Source of the DNA: Rhodoferax sp.
Lineage (GTDB): Bacteria > Pseudomonadota > Gammaproteobacteria > Burkholderiales > Burkholderiaceae_C
Length of the DNA stretch: 51,550 bases
NCBI GenBank assembly: GCA_030682475.1
Contig: JAUXOA010000006.1
Location: forward strand, 1 to 51,550
Reading direction: 5' to 3'
A program made the position numbers and the translations under genes. This document shows, piece by piece, positions 9,270-15,733 of this stretch; positions within the stretch are counted from its first letter, which is position 1; every line of letters begins with the position of its first letter. Under the pieces are notes generated by a model that did not search any database, had not been told where the DNA came from, and saw only the letters and a program-made list of their open reading frames with translations.

Positions 9270-9568
9270 GCCGCTTCCAACAACAGCAACAAGATATAGG
9301 CAGTCAGCGAACTGACGTCAGAAAATGGCGAGACCGCCTGGCTCATGGCGCGGTCGTCAGTCAGGCTGATGTCGCGTCCGCTAGCTTCCGAAATAGCCGC
9401 TTCGACGTCGACAATCACCGACACCAGCGACAAGGAATCGAGCACCGCGTCGGTGCCGAACAATCGCGTGTCGCTGTTGATTTCGAGCTGTTCATCCGGG
9501 CCGCGCTCATCGTTGATGTTCTGTAACGCCAACAGGATGATGGCTTGTACCGCGTTATTATTTAACAA
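9266..9568 (-). CDS. Acyl carrier protein
   Basis: A 100-residue carrier protein with the phosphopantetheine site DSLSLV (serine 45), an acidic four-helix pattern and an unusually hydrophobic C-terminus (AYILLLLLEAA). It starts at TTG, supported by an AAGGA ribosome site seven to eight bases upstream and by the absence of an ATG. It differs clearly from a housekeeping AcpP (short, highly acidic, GADSLD), so it is a dedicated carrier for this pathway. It is coupled to the SDR gene by a 4-bp overlap. Confidence 0.78.
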   Translation of the reverse strand: MLNNNAVQAIILLALQNINDERGPDEQLEINSDTRLFGTDAVLDSLSLVSVIVDVEAAISEASGRDISLTDDRAMSQAVSPFSDVSSLTAYILLLLLEAA

Positions 9569-9591
9569 TCGATTTCCTTGTTGATTTGGTT

Positions 9592-10173
9592 TTATGTCCG
9601 CAATCGAGCGGCAGCGATTAATACTTTCATACGCGGCAGTGCCGTTTTGCGGTACTCCTCGACCAGCAAGCCTAGAAAAATTGCATCGTGAAATTTTCCG
9701 TCTTGGCAGAGGTGCTTACGCAGCCGCCCCTCTTCTTTCATGCCCAAGTATTTCTGCCATTTGATCATCAAATGATTATTGGCCGCCACGATGCCGCACA
9801 CGCGCACCAAACCGAGCTGATCAAAGGCCAATTCATACAACAGCTTCATGGCTTCGACCGCCACCGGCACGCCTTTGACGGCTTCCTCATCACCGATCAG
9901 GAAGCGACCCGGTTCGCCATGGCGATGGGTCAGATCGACGCCGATCAGCGACAGCATGCCGACTGGCCGACCAGTTTTCAACTCCATTACAAAATTATGC
10001 TCCCCCGAGGGACGCGAAGCGATCCACTTGGCCTGTAGTTCAACACTGGCGGCACCTAGGGTCAGAAACTTTGCGCGCTGAGCGTGGCGCCAGTTATACG
10101 TCAGTTCGGCGTCGGTAACCTGCAGCGGCCGCAGATTGACAAATTCGCCCTGTAATACTTGGGATAACGTCAC
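9592..10173 (-). CDS. GNAT-family N-acyltransferase
   Basis: A 193-residue GNAT-fold protein of the Acetyltransf_3 (RimJ-like) type: FVNLRPLQVTDAEL at the start, NNHLMIKWQKYLGMKEEG as the cofactor-proximal helix and strand, and a typical RKHLCQDGKFHDAIFLG end. It starts at GTG with a GGGAGA ribosome site. Relatives in flagellin and O-antigen loci acylate the amino group of dideoxy-amino sugars. With the neighbouring carrier protein it is the natural candidate to transfer the acyl chain to the 3-amino group made by FdtB. The donor could be acyl-CoA or acyl-ACP; the sequence does not decide. Confidence 0.75.
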   Translation of the reverse strand: MTLSQVLQGEFVNLRPLQVTDAELTYNWRHAQRAKFLTLGAASVELQAKWIASRPSGEHNFVMELKTGRPVGMLSLIGVDLTHRHGEPGRFLIGDEEAVKGVPVAVEAMKLLYELAFDQLGLVRVCGIVAANNHLMIKWQKYLGMKEEGRLRKHLCQDGKFHDAIFLGLLVEEYRKTALPRMKVLIAAARLRT

Positions 10174-10182
10174 GAGTTCTCC

Positions 10183-11112
10183 CTAAAAAACGATGAAAGC
10201 AGCCGCTTGCGGCACCGGCACGCCGGGCGCTGAGGGTTTGTAAGCGGCGGCGACGAAAAACTGTTCCAGCGTGAAGCCGGCTTCCATCAGATGTGCCAGC
10301 ACCTGATCGGCATTGCGGTACAGATAGATGTGATCGGCATGCGCGGCATTCAGTGCGGCCGTAATGAAGGCGCGCGCACCGGGCGCCATATTGCGCCGCA
10401 GGCCACGCAGAAAGGCGACCGGATCGTCGAGATGTTCCAGCACCTCGACACATACCAGCCAATCGGTCTTCGGTTCCATCGGGACCGCCGTGACATCGCG
10501 CAGTTCGACATGATAGCGATTCTCCACTCCAAGCGCTGTCACTTGTGCTTCGGTGAACAGTTTGGAGGACGGGCTGATATCAAGGCCGATGCCTCTGACG
10601 CTCGGCAGCTTGCGCAACAGCAGACTGGAATACAAGCCGGTGCCGATGCCGACTTCCATGAAAGAGGTGGCGCCCGCGACTCGCATGGTCTGCACGAAGG
10701 CACTGTCGAAAAACTGTAGCTGTCGATAGTGATGCGGCCAGAGGAAATGTGATAGCAGCAGCCCAGGAAGATACTCTTGCATCATGTGTTTTTCATTGAA
10801 ATACACTTCGCTCGACGCCTGTTCGTGGGTCTTGGTCTTGTATTGGAAATCGCGCTCGAAAACTGCCTGCAGGCGCATCGAATGCATGGCAAAGATAGCA
10901 TAACCCTTGACCGCAGCCGTGATCGCCTCTGCACTCGGAAACAAGGCGCGCAGGACCCGCTCAAATTCAATTGCCCATTGTTCTCCGAATAGCGCCGCGC
11001 TGCGCTCAACAATGTCGGCGGCAAAACGGTGATTTGTGCGAAGCGTCTCAGCCATCTGCACCAGGACCGGAAACTTTGTCTGGTCGAGCTTGTATTGTGT
11101 TGTATCGCGCAT
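10183..11112 (-). CDS. Class I SAM-dependent methyltransferase
   Basis: A 309-residue protein with a Rossmann methyltransferase domain: motif I EVGIGTGLY (153-161), the acidic motif II GLDISP and the post-motif CVEVLEHLDDP, followed by a strand-rich end. An all-helical N-terminal 110 residues is unique to this type. It is the first gene of the minus-strand operon and ends 9 bp before the GNAT gene. O-methylation of the amino sugar or its acyl group fits the context, as in the methylated viosamine of Pseudomonas syringae flagellin, but the target is inference. No strong ribosome site precedes the ATG, so a later start is possible. Confidence 0.75.
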   Translation of the reverse strand: MRDTTQYKLDQTKFPVLVQMAETLRTNHRFAADIVERSAALFGEQWAIEFERVLRALFPSAEAITAAVKGYAIFAMHSMRLQAVFERDFQYKTKTHEQASSEVYFNEKHMMQEYLPGLLLSHFLWPHHYRQLQFFDSAFVQTMRVAGATSFMEVGIGTGLYSSLLLRKLPSVRGIGLDISPSSKLFTEAQVTALGVENRYHVELRDVTAVPMEPKTDWLVCVEVLEHLDDPVAFLRGLRRNMAPGARAFITAALNAAHADHIYLYRNADQVLAHLMEAGFTLEQFFVAAAYKPSAPGVPVPQAAAFIVF

Positions 11113-11207
11113 TAGGAAATGGTGTTTCGGAAAGTCGTTGTCTGCGTCAAGCCATCGGCAATGACCAAAATTGCCCGTCCACTAAATTGTAAAGTGGCCC
11201 CCTGACG

Positions 11208-11454
11208 CTAGGAGCCTGTCGGACTTTGGGAGCATCGGCTGCGAACCGACCGCAGCGGCCCATTTTGCACCGTCTTTTTGGAAATAATTGGGGTCAGATT
11301 CCAAATTCGTCTGTCCGTTCACGGACAAGAGATGCAGCGCATGGCGCTGCTACGAAATTGGAATCTGACCCCAATTATTTTGCAAATCCGGCACAAACTG
11401 GCCTCGCTGGGGCCGATTCTCGCTTTCGATGCCCAAAGTCCGACAGGCTCCTAG
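11208..11454. repeat. 247-bp nested inverted-repeat element (MITE-like)
   Basis: The outer 23-base ends, 11208-11230 and 11432-11454, are perfect inverted repeats beginning CTAGGAGCCTGTCGG. Inside, 11282-11304 and 11358-11380 form a second perfect 23-base inverted pair (core TTGGGGTCAGATTCC). The centre holds two smaller hairpins. No coding potential is seen. Structure suits a non-autonomous miniature element or a nested pair of them; a transposase with matching ends is not in the window. Confidence 0.85.
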
Positions 11455-11693
11455 CAACTTCAATCGGTTAAAGCGGCACATTCAGCTTCACCCGCAGATG
11501 AACGGCGTTGCCCCGATACAGTGCCTGACCCGCGCGTTGACACTAAAAGGGTCCGCAACCCAAGCCTGGGTAGGGGTAATTGCGTTCACATCGGTGCTGA
11601 TTGCATCTCTCAGGCCATGCACTGCCTTCACGACACACACTTCTGACCCCTCAGCGTCTGATCAACGTCAATCAGGCCGTACAGTGGAGGTAG
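11455..11693. other. Non-coding stretch, nothing recognised
   Basis: A short open frame crosses part of this interval on the plus strand, but it runs out of the palindromic element, has no ribosome site and no recognisable motif. I see no RNA gene or convincing regulatory site. Confidence 0.4.
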
Positions 11694-11832
11694 CGTGAAA
11701 TATGCAGGCTAGAGGCTGATTTCATTATTATTTCTGGTGTGGATGGCTTGCGTTTATTTGAGTACCTGCCAAGGGATGAGTTTCCGAAACCGTTTGCACC
11801 AGTCAAATCATTTGTCAAGCAGCGTCGCTGAC
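11694..11832 (+). pseudogene. C-terminal remnant of an unidentified protein
   Basis: A plus-strand frame opens after a TAG and ends at TGA 11830-11832. Its last ~38 codons read like real protein (SGVDGLRLFEYL, then PKPFAPVKSFV) but lack a start and ribosome site. It ends 13 bases before the duplicated fdtB fragment. I cannot name the family; it is probably the tail of a gene cut by the rearrangement that placed the fdtB copy here. Confidence 0.35.
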
Positions 11833-11845
11833 GCGCAGCGCAGGG

Positions 11846-11949
11846 CCGCCGATGTGGCAGCCAGACGCCAGGGAACGGACAACGGCGGCGTCAATCTCGG
11901 GTTGCAGCTCGCGGTAAGCCGCGCCCAGGTCTAAAAATGGGAGGCTCAT
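11846..11949 (-). pseudogene. Truncated second fdtB 5' end
   Basis: The minus strand carries an ATG at 11949 followed by about 34 codons reading [12 protein letters not shown] and continuing as fdtB; then homology ends and the frame continues into unrelated sequence. Bases 11846-11940 are the 95-bp repeat of 4824-4918. The codons just after the ATG differ from fdtB (AGCCTCCCA versus AATACTCCA), so it is either an allelic paralogue or a fusion to another gene's start. Confidence 0.8.
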
Positions 11950-12127
11950 GCGTCAGCGAATGAACCTGATGCTCCCCGTCTGCGGCGTAGGCCAGCACAG
12001 CCAGAATGTCCTCTTGCGACAGTTCGGGGAAATCGTCCAGGATTTCCTGTTGCGTCATGCCGATCGACAGCATGGACAAGACGTCATAGACGGTAATTCT
12101 CAGTGGCGGCACTTCATTCCAGGACAC
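11946..12127 (-). pseudogene. DUF433 antitoxin remnant
   Basis: A frame from a GTG at 12127 contains the typical DUF433 core (LRITVYDVLSML, then TQQEILDDFPELSQEDILAV and LAYAAD). The N-terminal third of a DUF433 protein is missing: the few codons before the core overlap the tail of the HepT-like remnant. At the C-terminus the frame runs straight into the fdtB fragment. DUF433 proteins are usually antitoxins of a VapB-like group preceding a DUF5615 toxin, and no such toxin is present. It therefore looks cut at both ends. Confidence 0.65.
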
Positions 12128-12318
12128 CTTGCAAGCGTTTGATCAGCGACACGGAATAGTCAGCGGCCTGCTTGGCGATCATCACCAACTCGGGGGAGAG
12201 TACGAAAACCGCTTCGTAGATTTCGGCCATTTTGTCGGCCGCATATTCGTGCGCGATCAAGTTACGCAGTTCACGGATGCGCACAAGTACCTCGTTATCG
12301 ATTAATTTGGGAGAAGGA
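12114..12318 (-). pseudogene. HepT-like (HEPN) toxin C-terminal remnant
   Basis: The minus strand has an open frame from 12318 down to a TGA at 12116-12114 encoding the end of a HEPN-domain protein. It includes the RX4HXY signature as RNLIAHEY, the catalytic RNase motif of HepT-family toxins, followed by a SPELVMIAK helix. A TAG stop stands immediately upstream, no start or ribosome site is present, and the partner nucleotidyltransferase (MntA) is absent, so the 5' part has been lost. Confidence 0.65.
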
Positions 12319-12354
12319 AACTACAAATATACCCGTTTCGTCATTGCAATCGCA

Positions 12355-12390
12355 GATGTCGGCTTACGCCTGCGGCTAAGCCGACCTACG
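12355..12390. repeat. REP palindrome A
   Basis: Imperfect hairpin of the TCGGCTTACG...CTAAGCCGA type. It is the inverse of the copy at 12431-12464, so the pair makes a head-to-head REP doublet. It is the same repeat family as the copies around the REP-associated transposase. Confidence 0.8.
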
Positions 12391-12430
12391 AAGCTGCAAG
12401 CGCCCATCAAAAGTAGAGTCGTATTTTCCC

Positions 12431-12464
12431 CGTAGGTCGGCTTAGCGCAGCGTAAGCCGACATC
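12431..12464. repeat. REP palindrome B
   Basis: GTAGGTCGGCTTAGCG type hairpin, inverted relative to copy A 40 bp away. It lies just 3' of higA (minus strand) and could also stabilise or end its transcript. Confidence 0.8.
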
Positions 12465-12523
12465 CCCGCAAAGCCGCAGCAAGCGCTGACGATGAGAATC
12501 GCTCCCGGTCAGAACGCACTTTT

Positions 12524-12865
12524 TCAGGCGGCCAACGACAACCGCTCGTTGTCCTGCGCCATCCCGGCCCTGGACAACGGCGTGATCTCGCGCTCGATCA
12601 TCTTCGCGATGGCTGTGGCCGCCGTCTTCAAATCATAGGCTTGCTGCAGATTGAGCCAGGATTCTGCATCGCCGCCAAAGTACCGCGCCAGGCGTAAAGC
12701 GGTATCAGGCGTGACGCCGCGCCTTTCAAGCACGATGTCATTGATGCGGGTAGCGGGTACGTGCAAAGCCTTGGACAGGGCATTTCCGCTCATGCCCAGT
12801 GGCCCTAGGAACTCCTCGCGCAGGATTTCACCTGGATGAATCGGGCGCATGCCGTTTTTGGTCAT
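12524..12865 (-). CDS. higA: HigA-type antitoxin (XRE family)
   Basis: A 113-residue helix-turn-helix protein of the HigA/VapI type: RPIHPGEILREEFLGPLG start, then SGNALSKALHVPATRI and NDIVLERRGVTPDTALRLARYF as the DNA-binding region. It would neutralise HigB and repress its own operon. It lies 12 bp downstream of higB on the same strand, in the usual toxin-first order. Length is normal, so the pair seems intact, in contrast to the toxin-antitoxin remnants next door. Confidence 0.88.
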   Translation of the reverse strand: MTKNGMRPIHPGEILREEFLGPLGMSGNALSKALHVPATRINDIVLERRGVTPDTALRLARYFGGDAESWLNLQQAYDLKTAATAIAKMIEREITPLSRAGMAQDNERLSLAA

Positions 12866-12877
12866 GGTTTTGTCTTT

Positions 12878-13156
12878 TCAGTGATAGTCAATAATTTCAA
12901 CATCCATTGGCCCCAAAGCCGTCCATACAAAGCACACGCGCCATTGAATATTGATACGAATGCTGTGCCGGCCTGCCAAGTCGCCAACAAGTGCCTCCAG
13001 ATGGTTTCCCGGCGGTGACTTCAAGAAGTCGAGCGTGACGGCAGCATCGAGCATTTGAAGCTTGCGCTCGGCAACCTTTTTGATGGCGACAAATATCTTC
13101 GACTTTCCGGTTTCGTACAGGGCTTTCGTATCCCCGCACTTGAACGACTGGATCAT
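12878..13156 (-). CDS. higB: HigB-type toxin (RelE superfamily)
   Basis: A 92-residue RelE-superfamily mRNA interferase, the classical HigB/PemK-killer form: MIQSFKCGDTKALYETG start, LKSPPGNHLEALVGDLAG, then QWRVCFVW and a terminal DVEIIDYH. The start was moved inward to the ATG at 13156 because the longer frame has an unrelated leader. The core Arg of QWRV and the terminal HIS/Tyr of this family are present. It cleaves ribosome-bound mRNA when HigA is degraded, as known for the family. Confidence 0.88.
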   Translation of the reverse strand: MIQSFKCGDTKALYETGKSKIFVAIKKVAERKLQMLDAAVTLDFLKSPPGNHLEALVGDLAGRHSIRINIQWRVCFVWTALGPMDVEIIDYH

Positions 13157-13283
13157 CGACAAAATTTTATCATGTATAACGATAATCGGTAAATAAATTG
13201 CTGCTTGCGATGCAGGCCAATCCTGGATGCTGTCAGGCAGGTGGCATTCCATAAGCTTCATTGGCACGAGTAGCCTGAATCCC

Positions 13284-13317
13284 CGTAGGTCGGCTTAGCG
13301 AAGCGTAAGCCGACATC
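13284..13317. repeat. REP palindrome C
   Basis: GTAGGTCGGCTTAGCG type hairpin, same orientation as copies B and E. Between it and the transposase gene are three short GC-rich direct repeats of the form GGCCGCGGCAAACGAA (13360-13422). Confidence 0.8.
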
Positions 13318-13422
13318 CCCCGTGCCATACGCGCATGCCGAAAAAGCCGGGACATTCCCCGCAAAGCCGCGGCATATCCAAAAAGGCCGCGGCAAACGAA
13401 AAAAGGCCGCGGCAAACGAAAA

Positions 13423-13453
13423 TGTCGGGTTACGCTGCGCTAACCCGACCTAC
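13423..13453. repeat. REP palindrome D
   Basis: Variant hairpin (TCGGGTTACG...CTAACCCGA) in the opposite orientation to C, ending 13 bases upstream of the transposase start. It carries compensating changes on both arms (GGG/CCC in place of GGC/GCC) relative to the other copies, so base pairing is preserved. Confidence 0.8.
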
Positions 13454-13466
13454 CAACTACCAACTC

Positions 13467-13976
13467 ATGCCCATGAAGTACCGACGCGCATTCACCCCCG
13501 GTGGCAGCTTCTTCTTTACCCTCGTGACGCAGGACCGGCGGCCTGTTTTTACCTCCGCCGAAGCCGTCGAAGTCTTGCGTGGCGCATTTCGCAGCGTGCG
13601 CGCATCGCGCCCCTTCGAGATAGACGCCGTGGTGGTCATGCCCGACCATCTGCATTGCATCTGGACGCTGCCACCCGGCGATGCCGATTTTTCCACGCGC
13701 TGGCGTTTGATCAAAACCTGGTTCACCAAACATGCCGGGGCAGACGGGCGCACTCAGGCGGTGTGGCAGCCGCGTTATTGGGAACACCAGATTCGCGACG
13801 AAGCCGATTTTTCGCACCACGTCGACTACATCCATTACAACCCTGTCAAACACGGCCTGGCGCAATCGCCCCTGGCTTGGCCCTATTCCAGTTTTCGCCG
13901 CCATGTGGAAGCAGGGTTTTATCCAGACAATTGGGGTGAGAACGCGATGGAGTTCAGGGGCATTGGAAACGAGTAG
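13467..13976 (+). CDS. REP-associated tyrosine transposase (RAYT)
   Basis: A 169-residue Y1_Tnp (IS200-like) domain protein. The HUH-type metal motif is HLH (H61, H63) in VMPDHLHCIW, and the tyrosine-bearing helix is DYIHYNPVKHG near residues 120-130. The start is set at the ATG after REP copy D, since the longer frame simply reads through that palindrome; MKY two codons later is also possible. RAYTs nick and join REP hairpins in single-stranded form, and here REP copies sit on both sides (C, D upstream, E downstream). It appears full length, so it may be the active source of the REP copies seen in this window. Confidence 0.9.
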   Translation: MPMKYRRAFTPGGSFFFTLVTQDRRPVFTSAEAVEVLRGAFRSVRASRPFEIDAVVVMPDHLHCIWTLPPGDADFSTRWRLIKTWFTKHAGADGRTQAVWQPRYWEHQIRDEADFSHHVDYIHYNPVKHGLAQSPLAWPYSSFRRHVEAGFYPDNWGENAMEFRGIGNE

Positions 13977-14001
13977 CGGCAGTCCGGGCGGTGTTTCTTC
14001 T

Positions 14002-14032
14002 GTAGGTCGGCTTAGCGCAGCGTAAGCCGACA
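14002..14032. repeat. REP palindrome E
   Basis: GTAGGTCGGCTTAGCG type hairpin 26 bp after the transposase stop, same orientation as C. With C and D it brackets the transposase gene. Confidence 0.8.
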
Positions 14033-14119
14033 CCCCCCCGGGGCGCAATCACCGACATCCCCCGACGAAGCAAACAGAAGCCAGGTTTTCAAATTAAGAA
14101 AATTTTTCACACGCAACCC

Positions 14120-14147
14120 TAAAGGTTTCCCAGGCATTGGCCGATAA
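14120..14147 (+). promoter_or_regulatory. Sigma-28 (FliA) promoter of fliC
   Basis: TAAAG at 14120-14124 and GCCGATAA at 14140-14147, separated by 15 bases, match the FliA consensus (TAAAGTTT, spacer, GCCGATAA). This gives a leader of about 90 bases before fliC, with an AGGAG ribosome site at 14232-14239. Confidence 0.9.
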
Positions 14148-14244
14148 CCTGAATATCGGTGGCTTGCAGACTGTCTCGGCAGGCAAGGCCAGCGTGACGG
14201 CGAGTTAGCCGGAGTCCCACAACCTTTGTCAACAGGAGTCCATC

Positions 14245-15066
14245 ATGACTATCATCAATACCAACGTTCTCTCATTGGTCACGCAGAACAACCTTAACCG
14301 GTCGGCCATGTCAATGAACACTTCAATCGAACGCCTGTCATCCGGCCTGCGTATCAACAGTGCCAAGGATGACGCCGCCGGCCAGGCCATCGCCAACCGT
14401 TTCACCTCCAACATCAGGGGCCTGACACAAGCTTCGCGCAACGCCAACGACGGCATTTCGATGGCACAAACCGCGGAAAGCGCGCTGGGTGAAATCAGCA
14501 CCAATCTGCAGCGTATCCGCGAATTGGCCGTGCAGGCAGTCAGCGGCACCAACAGCGCTAACGACAAGACCTCGATCCAGGCTGAAATCACCGCGCGCTT
14601 TGCTGAGGTCGACCGCACTGCGTCACAAACCGACTTTAACGGTAACAAGGTGCTGAACACTGCTCAAACAGTAAGCATCCAGGTTGGTTCCCGTGATGCT
14701 GAAACAATTAGTCTGACGCTGAGCAACGCGAGCGCCGCAACGCTGCTCGGTGCTGCTACCAGTACAGTGGATGTCACTGTCTCAGCGAACGACGCCAGTC
14801 GACTGGCCACGATTGATACGGCCATCGCTGCCGTGGATACGCGGCGCGGTTCACTGGGCGCGGCCCAAAACCGTTTTGACTCGGTGGTTTCGAGCCTCAG
14901 CTCCACCATCACCAACCTGTCATCTTCACGCTCGCGCATTGAAGATGCCAACTACGCAGTTGAGGTGTCGAACATGACACGCGCGCAGATCCTGCAACAA
15001 GCCGGTACCTCGGTGTTGGCCAGAGCCAACCAGTCAACCCAAGGCGTGATGGCGCTGTTGCAATAA
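14245..15066 (+). CDS. fliC: Flagellin
   Basis: A 273-residue flagellin, the filament subunit exported through the flagellar secretion channel. The conserved N-terminal D0/D1 helices (MTIINTNVLSLVTQNNL, LSSGLRINSAKDDAAG) and C-terminal D1/D0 helices (SRSRIEDANYAVEVSNMT, QQAGTSVLARANQ) are both complete. The central surface domain is only a short linker of some 60-80 residues, so this is a minimal flagellin compared with the 490-500 residues of enterobacterial forms. The central region is rich in Ser and Thr, which is compatible with O-glycosylation by the enzymes encoded upstream. It is driven by the sigma-28 promoter and followed by a terminator, so it is expressed mainly as a single late gene. 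Confidence 0.97.
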   Translation: MTIINTNVLSLVTQNNLNRSAMSMNTSIERLSSGLRINSAKDDAAGQAIANRFTSNIRGLTQASRNANDGISMAQTAESALGEISTNLQRIRELAVQAVSGTNSANDKTSIQAEITARFAEVDRTASQTDFNGNKVLNTAQTVSIQVGSRDAETISLTLSNASAATLLGAATSTVDVTVSANDASRLATIDTAIAAVDTRRGSLGAAQNRFDSVVSSLSSTITNLSSSRSRIEDANYAVEVSNMTRAQILQQAGTSVLARANQSTQGVMALLQ

Positions 15067-15125
15067 TCGCGGTAGGCGCATTCGTCAACGGCTGGCATGG
15101 TTAGCAGCAGCGTTGACGGCAGTGG

Positions 15126-15152
15126 ACCGGCGGCCTGTGGGCCGCCGGTTTT
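15126..15152 (+). terminator. Rho-independent terminator after fliC
   Basis: Perfect 10-bp GC-rich stem (ACCGGCGGCC / GGCCGCCGGT) with a four-base loop followed by a short T run, 60 bases after the fliC stop. Confidence 0.85.
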
Positions 15153-15244
15153 GCCGGTTGCCGACATGATGGATGCGCTGCCCAGTCCCGCCTGGTGGGG
15201 TTTTTCAGGCGTGAGCGGACAGTGCCTTAGACAGGAGAGCAGAA

Positions 15245-15676
15245 ATGTCAATTTCAACAGGTCCAGTGAGTGCAGACTATGGCTTGCAGAACAGTCAGCA
15301 GCGCAGTCAGAAAATAGCGCAGCCGGCCGTCGGCAACAGCGCGCCAGGCGAGGTCTCCACTGCGCGTGCCGCCCGTGTGCCCGCTGGGATGCTCACTGCG
15401 CCGGCCGCTAAATTGGCTGCCGATGTCAAGGAGGGCGTGGCTGCCAAACTCAGCACCGAGCAGACCCAGCAATCGCTGCAGGAGATCAATCAGATGCTGT
15501 CCGGCATGTCGATCAGCGTGCAGTTCGAGATCGACCCCAATTACAAAGATGTCATCGTCAAGGTCGTCGACCAGCAAAGCGGCAAGGTGATCCGCCAGAT
15601 TCCGACCGAGGATGTGGTGCGCATTGCCAAGGCCATGGACAGCCTGAAAGGGCTATTATTTTCCCAGTCCGTGTGA
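15245..15676 (+). CDS. flaG: FlaG family flagellar protein
   Basis: A 143-residue FlaG protein. The N-terminal half is low-complexity and alanine-rich; the C-terminal half is the FlaG domain (VQFEIDPNYKDVIVKVVD, IRQIPTEDVVRIA). FlaG proteins influence filament length; the mechanism is not well defined. An AGGAG ribosome site precedes the ATG. It lies between fliC and fliD, the usual order in beta- and gammaproteobacteria with polar flagella. Confidence 0.92.
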   Translation: MSISTGPVSADYGLQNSQQRSQKIAQPAVGNSAPGEVSTARAARVPAGMLTAPAAKLAADVKEGVAAKLSTEQTQQSLQEINQMLSGMSISVQFEIDPNYKDVIVKVVDQQSGKVIRQIPTEDVVRIAKAMDSLKGLLFSQSV

Positions 15677-15733
15677 TGGTGCAGGGTGGCTGCGTATTAT
15701 CAAGTTACATGAACACGAAGAATAGGAACTGAG

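Noticed and set aside
11429-11698. Plus-strand 89-codon open frame
   Set aside because: It starts inside the palindromic element, has no ribosome site and shows no recognisable protein pattern.
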